From contig JAOTYV010000115.1 of NCBI GenBank assembly GCA_029861675.1, positions 1-12,803 of the forward strand: a stretch of 12,803 bases of DNA, given 5' to 3'. Source of the stretch: Alphaproteobacteria bacterium (GTDB lineage: Bacteria; Pseudomonadota; Alphaproteobacteria; UBA8366). The notes under the pieces are model-generated. The model had not been told where the DNA came from and did not search any database. It saw nothing but the letters and a program-made list of their open reading frames with translations. Shown here piece by piece: positions 1 to 7,384 of the stretch. Position 1 is the first letter of the stretch; each line of letters starts with the position of its first letter. The position numbers and the translations under genes are program-made.

Positions 1-506
1 ATCTGGCAGCCTTCTTTCTGTTCGCGATCGGCGCGACCATCTTGCTCCAGATTGGAGGCCGCTTCTTCGGCGTCGCCATCGATTCCACCGAACTCTCGGG
101 ATTTTTTCTCGCGGCGACGTCGTTTCTCGGTCTTGCCTATGCGTTAAAGAGCGGAACGCATGTTCGGGTAAACTTGCTCATCCGCGGTTTGCAGGGAAGG
201 ACAAGAAAGGCCGTCGAACTCTGGTGCTGCGGCGTGGGCGCGCTTGCTACCGGATATTTTTCGGTCAACGCAGTGCACTTCGTCTATGAATCCTTCACAT
301 TTGGCGACATAAGCCCGGGACTGATCGCGGCGCCTTTTTGGATCCCGCAATCCGGCATGGCGATCGGCGCGGTCATTCTGACGATCGCCCTCATCGACGA
401 ATTTATCCGGATCGTGAAGGGCGCAGTGCCGAGCTATGAGGAAAATATCGACGCGGTGCTTGCGGATGCGCCCCCGGATGACCCGACCGAAGAGCGGCGG
501 CCGTAG
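1..506 (+). CDS. TRAP transporter small permease subunit (DctQ type), 5' partial
   Basis: Small membrane subunit of a tripartite ATP-independent periplasmic (TRAP) transporter, which works with the large permease and a periplasmic binding protein to import organic acids using an ion gradient. The frame is open from the window edge (first full codon at base 3) to the TAG at 504-506, giving 167 visible residues. Only a short N-terminal piece should be missing, since DctQ proteins are usually about 160-200 residues. Four hydrophobic segments are visible, one at the very start and one ending near the C-terminus, with the DctQ-like stretch GTHVRVNLL after the second. The C-terminus is acidic and proline-rich, probably a cytoplasmic tail. 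The large permease starts 12 nt downstream, so the two are one transcript. The substrate cannot be read from this subunit. The TTG at 42 is an internal codon, not the true start. Confidence 0.9.
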   Translation, partial: LAAFFLFAIGATILLQIGGRFFGVAIDSTELSGFFLAATSFLGLAYALKSGTHVRVNLLIRGLQGRTRKAVELWCCGVGALATGYFSVNAVHFVYESFTFGDISPGLIAAPFWIPQSGMAIGAVILTIALIDEFIRIVKGAVPSYEENIDAVLADAPPDDPTEERRP

Positions 507-518
507 GCAGCGATATTC

Positions 519-1823
519 ATGGGCGCAGGTATCACCTCCATTGTTCTCGTCGTCGCGATGTTCCTTTTCCTGGGAAGTGGTATCTGGGTCGCGATATCGC
601 TGCTGGCGGTCGGCTATATTGCGCTTGAATTCTTTACACCTGCGCCGGCCGGATCGTTGCTGGCTTCGACCATGTGGGATGCCAGTTGGAACTGGGCGCT
701 CACGGCGCTGCCGTTGTTCATCTGGATGGGCGAAATCTTGTCCCGCTCGCGCCTGTCTGAGGACATGTTCAAGGGCCTTGCTCCGTGGTTGAGTTGGCTG
801 CCGGGGCGGCTGCTTCACGTCAATATTGTCGGCTGCGGTGTGATGGCGGCGGTAGCGGGCTCCTCCGCCGTCACCTGCGCCACGGTCGGCCGCATGAGCA
901 TTCCCGAGTTAAAGAAGCGTGGCTACGACGAAAGCATGTCGATCGGTACGCTCGCCGGTTCGGGTACGCTTGGCTTGCTGATCCCACCTTCCATCATGCT
1001 GATCGTGTACGGCGTCATTGCCCAACAATCGATATCCCGCATGTTCATCGCGGGCGTTTTGCCGGGCTTGATGCTGGTTTTGATGTTTATGGGTTACGTC
1101 GTTATTTGGTCCTGGCTCTATCCGCACAAGACGCCGCCGAGCGACATTCGGATGAGCTTGACCGAAAAAATTTGGAGCTCCCGGAAGCTCATCCCGGTTA
1201 TTTGCCTGATCGTCGCGGTGATCGGCTCGATCTACGGCGGCATCGCGACGCCGACTGAGGCGGCCACGCTCGGCGTTATCGGCGCGCTGGTGCTCGCGAA
1301 AGTATCAGGTGCGCTGAGCTGGACCACCTTCATGGGGAGCCTGCTGGCCGCGACCAAGACCAGCTGCATGATCGCTTTCATCCTCGTTACCGCGGCCTTT
1401 CTATCCATTGCGATGGGCTTCACCGGGCTGCCACGGGAGCTCGCGGGTTGGGTCAACGGTCTCGGTCTGTCGGTGCCTATGTTGCTTTGTGTCTTGACGA
1501 TTTTTTTCATCTTTCTGGGCTGCTTCCTCGACGGCGTATCGATGATGGTGCTGACAGCGTCGGTGGTTCTGCCCATGGTGCAGAGTGCCGGGATCGATCT
1601 GATTTGGTTCGGCATCTACATCGTAATCGTGGTCGAAATGGCGCAAATCACGCCGCCGGTCGGTTTCAATTTATTCGTACTGCAGGGCATGACCGGCCGC
1701 GACATCATCCAGGTGACGAAAGCCTCGATCCCGTTCTTCTGCGTCATGGTCGCCGGCATCGTCGTGCTGGCTGTATTTCCGGAAATCGCGACGTTCCTGC
1801 CGAAATATATGGTGCAGCGTTAG
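519..1823 (+). CDS. TRAP transporter large permease subunit (DctM type)
   Basis: The 434-residue transport subunit of a TRAP system, an inner-membrane protein of the DctM family (usually 425-440 residues), so it is full length. It is hydrophobic throughout, as expected for about 11-12 membrane segments. Family landmarks are in order: GxLIPPSIMLIVYG around residues 152-164, TPTEAATLG from 244, LDGVSMMV around 337-344 and ITPPVGFNLFVLQG from 377. The ATG at 519 lies 12 nt after the small-permease stop; the ribosome-binding site is weak, which fits translational coupling to that gene. The solute-binding protein gene is not in the window. TRAP systems carry dicarboxylates, keto acids, sialic acid, ectoine, taurine and similar compounds; nothing here selects among them. 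The gene ends 17 nt from the end of a convergent gene. Confidence 0.95.
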   Translation: MGAGITSIVLVVAMFLFLGSGIWVAISLLAVGYIALEFFTPAPAGSLLASTMWDASWNWALTALPLFIWMGEILSRSRLSEDMFKGLAPWLSWLPGRLLHVNIVGCGVMAAVAGSSAVTCATVGRMSIPELKKRGYDESMSIGTLAGSGTLGLLIPPSIMLIVYGVIAQQSISRMFIAGVLPGLMLVLMFMGYVVIWSWLYPHKTPPSDIRMSLTEKIWSSRKLIPVICLIVAVIGSIYGGIATPTEAATLGVIGALVLAKVSGALSWTTFMGSLLAATKTSCMIAFILVTAAFLSIAMGFTGLPRELAGWVNGLGLSVPMLLCVLTIFFIFLGCFLDGVSMMVLTASVVLPMVQSAGIDLIWFGIYIVIVVEMAQITPPVGFNLFVLQGMTGRDIIQVTKASIPFFCVMVAGIVVLAVFPEIATFLPKYMVQR

Positions 1824-1840
1824 AGTCGTCCGTACCGCGG

Positions 1841-2755
1841 TCAATCCGCGTCGGGCCAATCGGGCAGGGCGTTCAGGCGCCGCCAATGCCGGGCGATCTG
1901 CGCGCGAGTAGCGAACCAAACGCCGCCTTTGTCCCGCATGTGATCCAGCAATCTCTCCAATCCGCCAATCCGCGCCGGCCGTCCAATCAGTCGCAAATGC
2001 AGACCGACCGACATCATCTTTGGTGCATCCGATCCCTCATCCCAAAGCCTGTCGAAGGCATCGATGCAATAGCGCGCAAAATCATCCGCATGAATGAAGC
2101 CGGCTCCCGGCTGGAACCGCATGTCGTTGGTGTCGAACGCGTAAGGCAGGACCACATGGGGACGGTCCGAAACCGTCTCGAGATAGGGCAGGTCGTCATT
2201 GTATGCATTCGAATCGTACAGAAATCCGCCTTCCTCAACCAATAGCCGGCGTGTGTTCGGCGATGTCGCCGACTTCGTGTGCCAGCCGAGCGGCCGGAGG
2301 CCGGCCGCTTCGCGGATCGTGGCGACGGTATCCGCGATGACCTGTCGCTCGTGCTCTTCCGTCATGCCGGCATGCGTTTCCCAGCGATAGCTGTGCGCCG
2401 ATATTTCGTGGCCGCGGGAAACCATATCCTCGGCAAGCCAGGGGGATACTTTCAAGGCGCGCGCGCAACAGCTCATGGTTGCCGGTATGCCTCGATCGTC
2501 CAATGCCCGTACGACCCGCCAATAGCCGGCGCGCGTTCCGTATTCGAAATGGGACTCCATGCAAGGGTCGGGCGCACCGACAACTTCATCATTCGCCTTC
2601 GCCTCGTAAGTCGCTTCGTTGCGCTCGTCGCCAGCGGTTACGCTCAGTTCGGCGCCTTCTTCGACATTCACCACCATTGACACTGCTACGCGCGCATCTT
2701 TCGGCCAGTTCGCTTGCGGCGGCGTACTGCCGTACCCTTTGAAATCCCGTGTCAT
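1841..2755 (-). CDS. Polysaccharide deacetylase-family hydrolase, PuuE-like
   Basis: A 304-residue member of the NodB/CE4 polysaccharide deacetylase fold, closest by eye to the PuuE (cofactor-independent allantoinase) and HpPgdA-like branch rather than to classical chitin deacetylases. Visible motifs: VNVEEGAE at 29-36, TRAGYWRVVRALDDRGIPAT at 74-93, GHEISAHSYRWE at 115-126 with histidines 116 and 121, GWHT at 157-160, and a C-terminal MMSVGLHLRLIGRP near 247-260. No signal peptide is seen, which suggests a cytoplasmic small-molecule C-N hydrolase rather than a wall enzyme. The frame is open upstream to 2833, but the ATG at 2755 is preferred: it follows GGAGGG at about 6-7 nt, gives the normal family N-terminus, and avoids overlapping the upstream gene (stop at 2772). 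It is last in a minus-strand run with the racemase-fold gene and the GST. Substrate unknown; ureide-type amides are plausible from the family. Confidence 0.87.
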   Translation of the reverse strand: MTRDFKGYGSTPPQANWPKDARVAVSMVVNVEEGAELSVTAGDERNEATYEAKANDEVVGAPDPCMESHFEYGTRAGYWRVVRALDDRGIPATMSCCARALKVSPWLAEDMVSRGHEISAHSYRWETHAGMTEEHERQVIADTVATIREAAGLRPLGWHTKSATSPNTRRLLVEEGGFLYDSNAYNDDLPYLETVSDRPHVVLPYAFDTNDMRFQPGAGFIHADDFARYCIDAFDRLWDEGSDAPKMMSVGLHLRLIGRPARIGGLERLLDHMRDKGGVWFATRAQIARHWRRLNALPDWPDAD

Positions 2756-2771
2756 GCGGCGCCCTCCATCG

Positions 2772-3512
2772 CTAGGGACTAATCTCGAACAAGCGTCCCC
2801 AACCACGCACCCGAGTGGGGTCAACACCCGCAAGTTTCAGCGATTTCCACAGCGCCGTGGAAACCGTGTCGTAAATGGGAACGTCAAGTTTCGCCTCGAG
2901 CTGCGCCGCCAACTGCGCCGCTTTCAGATTGGTCGAAAAGGTGCTGATCGCTTGCGGTTCGGCTAGCGCCACTTCGCACACCATGTCCGAAATCGTCTTC
3001 TCGTCGACCAATGCGAAATCGAAATTCACCTCGATGTTCAAATGGCGTTCCGCGACGCAACGAAAGCCGGCCTCTTCGTAATTGGCGACGATCGCTTCCT
3101 GAACGGCGTCTGAGTAAGGCGTCATGAGCCCAAGCCGCGCGACGCCCGTGGCGGACAAGACCTCGTTTAACGCCAAGACCGACGTCGTTGCCGGGATATC
3201 GGTCTCGGCTGTGATATGGCGGCAAAGATCCTCGTCGGTCGCGAAGCCGCGCCAGCCGGAGGACGTTCCGTTCCAGCAGATTACGTCGACATGGGCCTCG
3301 GCCAACAGGCGCGCGGCGGCCAACATCGGCTTCAGCTCGAACTGACCGAGGCCATACTCGCTCATTGAAATCTCTGTCACCTGAAAACGCCCGAAATGTG
3401 CCGTGACATCGGGCAAGTCCGCCAGCATCGCGGCGGTCAAAGGCTCCAGCGCCGTGTTGGAGGACGGGGTGAGCATTCCGATCCGCTTGGTTTCCATTTT
3501 CACTTTCGCCAT
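2772..3512 (-). CDS. Asp/Glu racemase-fold protein, maleate isomerase/arylmalonate decarboxylase-like
   Basis: A 246-residue protein of the Asp/Glu racemase superfamily, in the group holding maleate cis-trans isomerase and arylmalonate decarboxylase (AMDase). Evidence: RIGMLTPSSNTALEP at 10-24, DVICWNGTSSGW at 76-87, TFSTNL at 191-196 and the AMDase-like ending GWGRLFE near 237-243. Length fits the family (about 240-250). Two-cysteine members carry a cysteine just before the T-S of the first motif and another just before the T-N-L of the second. Here those sites appear to be Gly82 and Ser193, so standard two-base cysteine racemase/isomerase chemistry is doubtful; Cys79 is nearby but offset. 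The ATG at 3512 has only a weak GAAAG-type ribosome-binding site, and an in-frame ATG at 3497 is an alternative. It lies 16 nt before the deacetylase and 48 nt after the GST. Fold assignment is firm; the reaction is not. Confidence 0.85.
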   Translation of the reverse strand: MAKVKMETKRIGMLTPSSNTALEPLTAAMLADLPDVTAHFGRFQVTEISMSEYGLGQFELKPMLAAARLLAEAHVDVICWNGTSSGWRGFATDEDLCRHITAETDIPATTSVLALNEVLSATGVARLGLMTPYSDAVQEAIVANYEEAGFRCVAERHLNIEVNFDFALVDEKTISDMVCEVALAEPQAISTFSTNLKAAQLAAQLEAKLDVPIYDTVSTALWKSLKLAGVDPTRVRGWGRLFEISP

Positions 3513-3560
3513 GCATCACTTTCGTATGACTCGCCCACATCGAGCGAACCTTCGTTGACT

Positions 3561-4250
3561 TTATCCGCGACGTTTGTATTGGTCCGTGCCGAAGAGGTTC
3601 GACCAGCTTTCCTTATCGAAATTGCCCGCCTTGTCTTCGGTGATCTTCATGTCGCGGGCGACTGCCGGGCGCGCGGCCACGGAATCGAACCAGCGCTGCA
3701 CATTCGGGAAATCCTCGATCCGTTGCCGTTGCCGTTCGTACAGGCGGCACCACGGAAAGATCGCCATATCGGCAATCGAGTAGGCGCCCGCAATACATTC
3801 CCTGTCGGACAACTGCCGGTCCAAGACACCGTAGAGTCGACGCGCTTCATTGGTGTAGCGATCCATGGCATAGGCGATTCGATCGGGGGCATAGGCGTTG
3901 AAGTGATGCGCTTGACCGAGCATCGGACCGAAACCGCCGACCTGCCAGAACAGCCATTTCAACACTTCCCAGCGAGCCGTCGGGTCGGTCGGGAGAAAGC
4001 GTCCCGTCTTCTCCGCGAGATAAAGCAAAATCGCGCCGGACTCGAACAGCGCGATAGGCCGCCCCTCCGGCCCGTCCTGATCGACGATCGCCGGGATTTT
4101 GTTGTTCGGGCTGATCGCAAGAAACTCGGGCGCAAACTGCTCGCCCTTGCCGATATTGACCCAAAGGGTAGTGTAGGGCAGTCCCGCTTCTTCAAGCATG
4201 ATATGGACTTTTTGCCCATTCGGCGTCGGCGCCGTGTAAAGGTCGATCAT
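3561..4250 (-). CDS. Glutathione S-transferase family protein, Nu class (YfcG/YghU-like)
   Basis: A 229-residue cytosolic glutathione transferase. The thioredoxin-like N-terminal domain starts MIDLYTAPTPNGQKV, with Thr9 and Asn11 in the place used by the E. coli YfcG type in lieu of a catalytic Tyr/Ser/Cys. It also has NNKIPAIVD at 49-57 (cis-proline 53) and the glutathione-contacting ES pair at 70-71 in LFESGAILLYLAE. The helical C-terminal domain contains YSIADMAIFPW, the usual GST core motif, and ends in the tail typical of this group. Known members act as disulfide-bond reductases using two glutathiones, so reduction or glutathione-dependent detoxification is the likely role. AAGGAG lies 9 nt before the ATG at 4250. 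It is the first gene of the minus-strand run and is transcribed divergently from the quinone oxidoreductase, from a shared 81-bp gap. The substrate is unknown. Confidence 0.93.
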   Translation of the reverse strand: MIDLYTAPTPNGQKVHIMLEEAGLPYTTLWVNIGKGEQFAPEFLAISPNNKIPAIVDQDGPEGRPIALFESGAILLYLAEKTGRFLPTDPTARWEVLKWLFWQVGGFGPMLGQAHHFNAYAPDRIAYAMDRYTNEARRLYGVLDRQLSDRECIAGAYSIADMAIFPWCRLYERQRQRIEDFPNVQRWFDSVAARPAVARDMKITEDKAGNFDKESWSNLFGTDQYKRRG

Positions 4251-4331
4251 CGGGGAAATCTCCTTCGGCCGCTCGTGCAGACGCGCGCTATACTCCCGTT
4301 ACGATCTTGATCGAATAAGGAAGGTGCGACA
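4251..4331. promoter_or_regulatory. Divergent promoter region with a candidate -10 box and a small palindrome
   Basis: This 81-bp gap lies between two divergent genes (GST on minus, quinone oxidoreductase on plus), so it should hold both promoters. On the plus strand, TATACT at 4289-4294 is a good sigma-70-like -10 box; no convincing -35 box sits at the right spacing. A 12-bp palindrome, CGATCTTGATCG, at 4302-4313 follows about 7 nt after it, near where transcription would start, a position suited to a repressor operator. The plus-strand ribosome-binding site AAGGAAGG is at 4318-4325. The existence of promoters here follows from gene layout; the exact boxes are tentative. Confidence 0.4.
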
Positions 4332-5303
4332 ATGCCACACGCGATTCGTATCCACGAACACGGTGCTCCCGAGGTCATGAAGTGGGAGGAAATCCCATTG
4401 CAGGAGCCGGGCCCGGGCGAGGCGCGGCTGCGGCAAACGGCGGTCGGACTGAACTATATCGAGACGCGACAACGGAGCGGGGTTTACAAGGTGCCCTTGC
4501 CAGGCAGCATCGGCATGGAAGCCTGCGGCGTGGTTGAAGCGACCGGCGACGGCGTGACCGTTGTGAAGCCGGGCGACCGCGTCGCGTACGCGATGGGCGC
4601 GCCGGGCGCCTATACCCAATCCCGCATCATGCCGGCCGGCCAGCTCATCCCTGTGCCGGACTGGATTCCCGATGACCAGGCCGCCGCGATGATGCTCAAG
4701 GGGATGACGGCAGCCTATCTTGTGACGCGGACCTTCAAGGTCGAGAAAGGTCAAACGGTGTTGTTCCATGCCGCGGCGGGCGGCGTTGGGCTGATCATCT
4801 GCCAAATGCTGAAGGAGATCGGCGCAACCGTCATCGGCACGGTCGGCAGCGACGAAAAGGCGGAGCTGGCCAGGACGTATGGCTGCGACCATCCCATCGT
4901 CTATACCCGCGAAGATTTCGCCGCACGCGTGCGGGAAATTACGGATGGGGCAGGCGTCCCGGTGGTTTACGACGCCGTCGGCGCGGCCACCTTCGAAGGA
5001 TCCTTCGACAGCCTTGCGCCGCTCGGTTTGTTCGTTTCCTTCGGCGCGGCGTCCGGCGCCATACCGCCGATCGAGATCGGGTTGTTGCAGCAAAAGGGAT
5101 CGCTCTATGCGACCCGTCCCACGCTTGCGACCCACACGGCGAAACGGCAAGACATGTTGGATCTTGCCGGTTCGCTTTTCGAGGCCGTTCGGCGCGGTGT
5201 GAAAATTCCGATCAACCAGCGTTTCGACCTGAAGGATGCCGTTGATGCACACCGAGCCTTGGAAGGACGGCAAACGACGGGATGCTCCGTGTTTACCGTC
5301 TAG
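4332..5303 (+). CDS. NADPH:quinone oxidoreductase-like protein (zinc-free MDR family)
   Basis: A 323-residue medium-chain dehydrogenase/reductase of the quinone oxidoreductase (QOR, zeta-crystallin-like) group, which reduces quinones or other reactive carbonyl/alkene compounds with NADPH in the cytoplasm. It shows GLNYIETRQRSGVYKVPLP at 39-57, the GMEACGVVEATGDGV segment at 61-75, GDRVAYA at 81-87, and the nucleotide-binding HAAAGGVGLI at 146-155. The cysteines and histidines that bind zinc in alcohol dehydrogenases are absent, as expected for QOR. Length matches E. coli Qor (about 325). AAGGAAGG sits 6 nt before the ATG. It is divergent from the GST; both are enzymes of electrophile or redox stress, so shared control is plausible but unproven. 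The long antisense frame over this gene is a codon-bias shadow. Confidence 0.94.
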   Translation: MPHAIRIHEHGAPEVMKWEEIPLQEPGPGEARLRQTAVGLNYIETRQRSGVYKVPLPGSIGMEACGVVEATGDGVTVVKPGDRVAYAMGAPGAYTQSRIMPAGQLIPVPDWIPDDQAAAMMLKGMTAAYLVTRTFKVEKGQTVLFHAAAGGVGLIICQMLKEIGATVIGTVGSDEKAELARTYGCDHPIVYTREDFAARVREITDGAGVPVVYDAVGAATFEGSFDSLAPLGLFVSFGAASGAIPPIEIGLLQQKGSLYATRPTLATHTAKRQDMLDLAGSLFEAVRRGVKIPINQRFDLKDAVDAHRALEGRQTTGCSVFTV

Positions 5304-5492
5304 CCTGCGGCAAGCAGGACCACGCCGATAGGATGAGTTTTCTGAAAAGAGAAGATTAACGAAAAATTTTTATGAATGAGTGTCCGGTTTGGCATATCCG
5401 GACGCGCCATGCATAATCCGCGGTCTCGAATCCAGTGGAAGACCACGCGGAAATTCGACCCGCCCAAACAACGAAATGCGGAGCAGTTCATC
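5304..5492 (+). promoter_or_regulatory. Leader between the quinone oxidoreductase and dioxygenase genes, with an AT-rich spot
   Basis: This is 189 bp with no gene of its own. Immediately after the upstream stop is a small hairpin, CCTGC at 5304-5308 and GCAGG at 5314-5318, without a following T run, so it is not a convincing terminator. Bases 5338-5375 are strikingly AT-rich for this genome and include AAAAATTTTT at 5362-5371, which suggests a promoter for the dioxygenase gene. I could not assign -35 and -10 boxes with confidence. Part of this stretch (from an ATG at 5376) could encode a 39-residue N-terminal extension of the dioxygenase, which I consider unlikely. Confidence 0.3.
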
Positions 5493-6371
5493 ATGCAGAC
5501 CGGGCTTAATGCACATATCGACGTTCGCCAATTGGACGCGCCCCTTGGCGCCGAGATTTGCGGCGTCGACCTGACGGTGCCGCTTGATGAACGCGCCGAG
5601 GCGGCGATCGTCGAGGCATGGCACGGGAATTTGATTCTGCTCATTCGAAATCAGACGCTGACCGACTCCCAGCTGATTGAGTTCTCGAAGATATTCGGCG
5701 CGCTTGAACTGGCGCCGCCGAACAAATCCGGCAGCCATTGGATCGAGGGATATCCCGAGCTGGCGTGCGTCTCCAATATCACGGTCGATGGACAAGCCAT
5801 CGGCAGCCTCGGCAATGGCGAGGCGATTTGGCATACCGATATGTCGTTCATGGAAAAACCGCCTACCGCCAGCCTTCTGTATGCGCTCGAAGTGCCGAAG
5901 CAGGGGGGCGCCACGCATCTGATGAACATGTATCAGGCCTATGAAACGCTCCCGGAAAACCTCAAACAGCAGATTGCGGGGCGCGAAGCGGTGCACGATG
6001 CGACCTATACCAGTGCCGGCGAGGTGCGGAAAAAATTTGCCGAATTTGTGGGGACCAGCGATCCGGAGCAGGCGCCGGGCGCGCGTCATCCGCTGGTTCG
6101 TGTCCATCCCGCCACGGGGCGAAAGGCGCTGTACCTGGGCCGGCGGTCCGGCGCGTCCAATGTTCTGGGGGAAACGGATACGCAATTGTGGGATGCGCTG
6201 TGGCGGCATTGCACCGATGGCGAATTTTCATGGGGGCATGAATGGGCGGTTGGCGACCTGCTGATCTGGGACAATCGGTGCACGATGCACTATCGCGAGT
6301 CCTTCGATAACAACGAGCGTCGCATGATGCACCGCACACAAATTGTGGGTGAAGCGCTGATCGCGGCTTGA
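5493..6371 (+). CDS. TauD/TfdA-family Fe(II)/2-oxoglutarate-dependent dioxygenase
   Basis: A 292-residue cytoplasmic dioxygenase of the taurine/2,4-D dioxygenase family, which couples oxidative decarboxylation of 2-oxoglutarate to hydroxylation of a substrate. The N-terminal LGAEICGVDL motif is at about residues 18-27. The iron ligands are complete: His114 and Asp116 in IWHTDMSF and His266 in RCTMHYRESF. Thr141 (GGATH) and Arg281 (MMHRT) fit the 2-oxoglutarate-binding positions. Length is typical (280-300). The frame is open from an ATG at 5376, but the ATG at 5493 gives the normal family N-terminus (short lead, then IDVRQLDAPLGAEI) and has GGAG 9 nt upstream. Its TGA touches the start region of the next gene, so the pair is cotranscribed. 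The substrate (sulfonate, aryloxyalkanoate or other acid) cannot be decided from sequence. Confidence 0.93.
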   Translation: MQTGLNAHIDVRQLDAPLGAEICGVDLTVPLDERAEAAIVEAWHGNLILLIRNQTLTDSQLIEFSKIFGALELAPPNKSGSHWIEGYPELACVSNITVDGQAIGSLGNGEAIWHTDMSFMEKPPTASLLYALEVPKQGGATHLMNMYQAYETLPENLKQQIAGREAVHDATYTSAGEVRKKFAEFVGTSDPEQAPGARHPLVRVHPATGRKALYLGRRSGASNVLGETDTQLWDALWRHCTDGEFSWGHEWAVGDLLIWDNRCTMHYRESFDNNERRMMHRTQIVGEALIAA

Positions 6372-6379
6372 TCGGTTCC

Positions 6380-7384
6380 GTGGCGACAAACAACGAATGG
6401 CTCGCACAGGTCCGGGAAGATGCCATCGACCCGGATCTTCCCATCTGCGATCCGCACCATCACCTCTGGGATCACCGCGACGGGCGCGTCGAGCGGCGTT
6501 ATCTCATGGACGAAATCCAGACGGATTTGCAGAGCGGCCACAATATCGTCTCGACGGTCTTCATCGAGCACCTTGCCATGTATCGGGAAGATGGACCGGC
6601 GGAAATGAAATATGTGGGCGAGGTCGAGTTCGCCAACGGCGTGGCGGCGATGGCGGCGTCGGGCCTATACGGGAAGGCGCGAATCGCGGCCGGCATCGTC
6701 GGCTACGCGGACCTCGCAATTGGGTCTCGGGTGAAGGCGGTGCTGGAAGCGGAGATTGCGGCGGCCCCGGAACGCTTTCGCGGCATTCGGTGCACCGGCG
6801 CTTGGGACCCGGATCCGCGGATTGCTCGTGCGCAAGCGCCGGGCCTGTATCTGGATGTAAAATTTCGTGAAGGATTCGCCGAGCTCGATGCGCTTGGCCT
6901 AAGTTTTGATCTGTCCTGTCGCTATCACCAGCTCTCCGAATGTGTGGATTTGGCGAAAGCATTTCCCGGCACGACGTTCGTCCTGAACCATCTCGGCGGA
7001 GTCACGGGCATCGGTGCTTATGCGGGCAGGCGTGAGGAAATCTTCACCGCGTGGCGCGAGGGCATGGCCAATTTGGCGGAATGCCCGAATGTTGTCGTAA
7101 AACTGGGCGGGTTGGCCATGGACTACGCGGGTTTCGGATGGCACGAAAGGCCGAAGCCGCCGACCAGCCGGGAATTGTGCGAGGCGACGCGGCGCTATTA
7201 CGAAACGGCCATCGAACGTTTCGGCCCCGACCGTTGCATGTTCGAGTCCAACTTTCCCGTCGACAAGATTAGTTGCAGTTATAGCGTTCTATGGAATTCT
7301 TTTAAGCGCATTACCGAGGACTGTTCGGCACATGAAAAGGCTAAATTATTCCATGATACGGCGGTTCGGGTTTACCGGTTGTAA
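6380..7384 (+). CDS. Amidohydrolase-family protein (COG3618, lactonase-like)
   Basis: A metal-dependent hydrolase of the amidohydrolase superfamily, in the group with fuconolactonase and 2-pyrone-4,6-dicarboxylate lactonase. With the GTG start it has 334 residues. The first strand carries CDPHHHLWD, the metal-binding HxH being His26 and His28. Further catalytic-face residues are in CRYHQL (His183), LNHLGG (His204) and the C-terminal ESNFPVDK (Asp295), all typical. Start choice: an in-frame TTG at 6368 overlaps the dioxygenase stop as TTGA, and a GTG lies at 6380. Neither has a strong ribosome-binding site, so translation is probably coupled. I prefer the GTG because the family motif begins about 20 residues in. 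Likely reaction is hydrolysis of a lactone or a similar cyclic or amide bond, possibly on the product of the upstream dioxygenase; that link is inference from adjacency. Confidence 0.9.
   Translation: MATNNEWLAQVREDAIDPDLPICDPHHHLWDHRDGRVERRYLMDEIQTDLQSGHNIVSTVFIEHLAMYREDGPAEMKYVGEVEFANGVAAMAASGLYGKARIAAGIVGYADLAIGSRVKAVLEAEIAAAPERFRGIRCTGAWDPDPRIARAQAPGLYLDVKFREGFAELDALGLSFDLSCRYHQLSECVDLAKAFPGTTFVLNHLGGVTGIGAYAGRREEIFTAWREGMANLAECPNVVVKLGGLAMDYAGFGWHERPKPPTSRELCEATRRYYETAIERFGPDRCMFESNFPVDKISCSYSVLWNSFKRITEDCSAHEKAKLFHDTAVRVYRL

Noticed and set aside
1448..2245. Plus-strand frame (265 codons) running from the large permease into the deacetylase region
   Set aside because: It crosses the ends of two real convergent genes in the wrong frame and has no family resemblance.
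4299..5273. Long minus-strand open frame (324 codons) opposite the quinone oxidoreductase
   Set aside because: It is rich in Arg, His, Gly and Ala with no recognisable motif, and lies wholly opposite a gene with clear family motifs and a good ribosome-binding site. Such antisense frames are common in GC-rich DNA.
5304..5318. Terminator after the quinone oxidoreductase
   Set aside because: The CCTGC/GCAGG stem is only 5 bp and is not followed by a T run.
5370..6209. Minus-strand open frame (279 codons) opposite the dioxygenase
   Set aside because: Arg-rich shadow with no motif; the plus strand carries all dioxygenase iron ligands.
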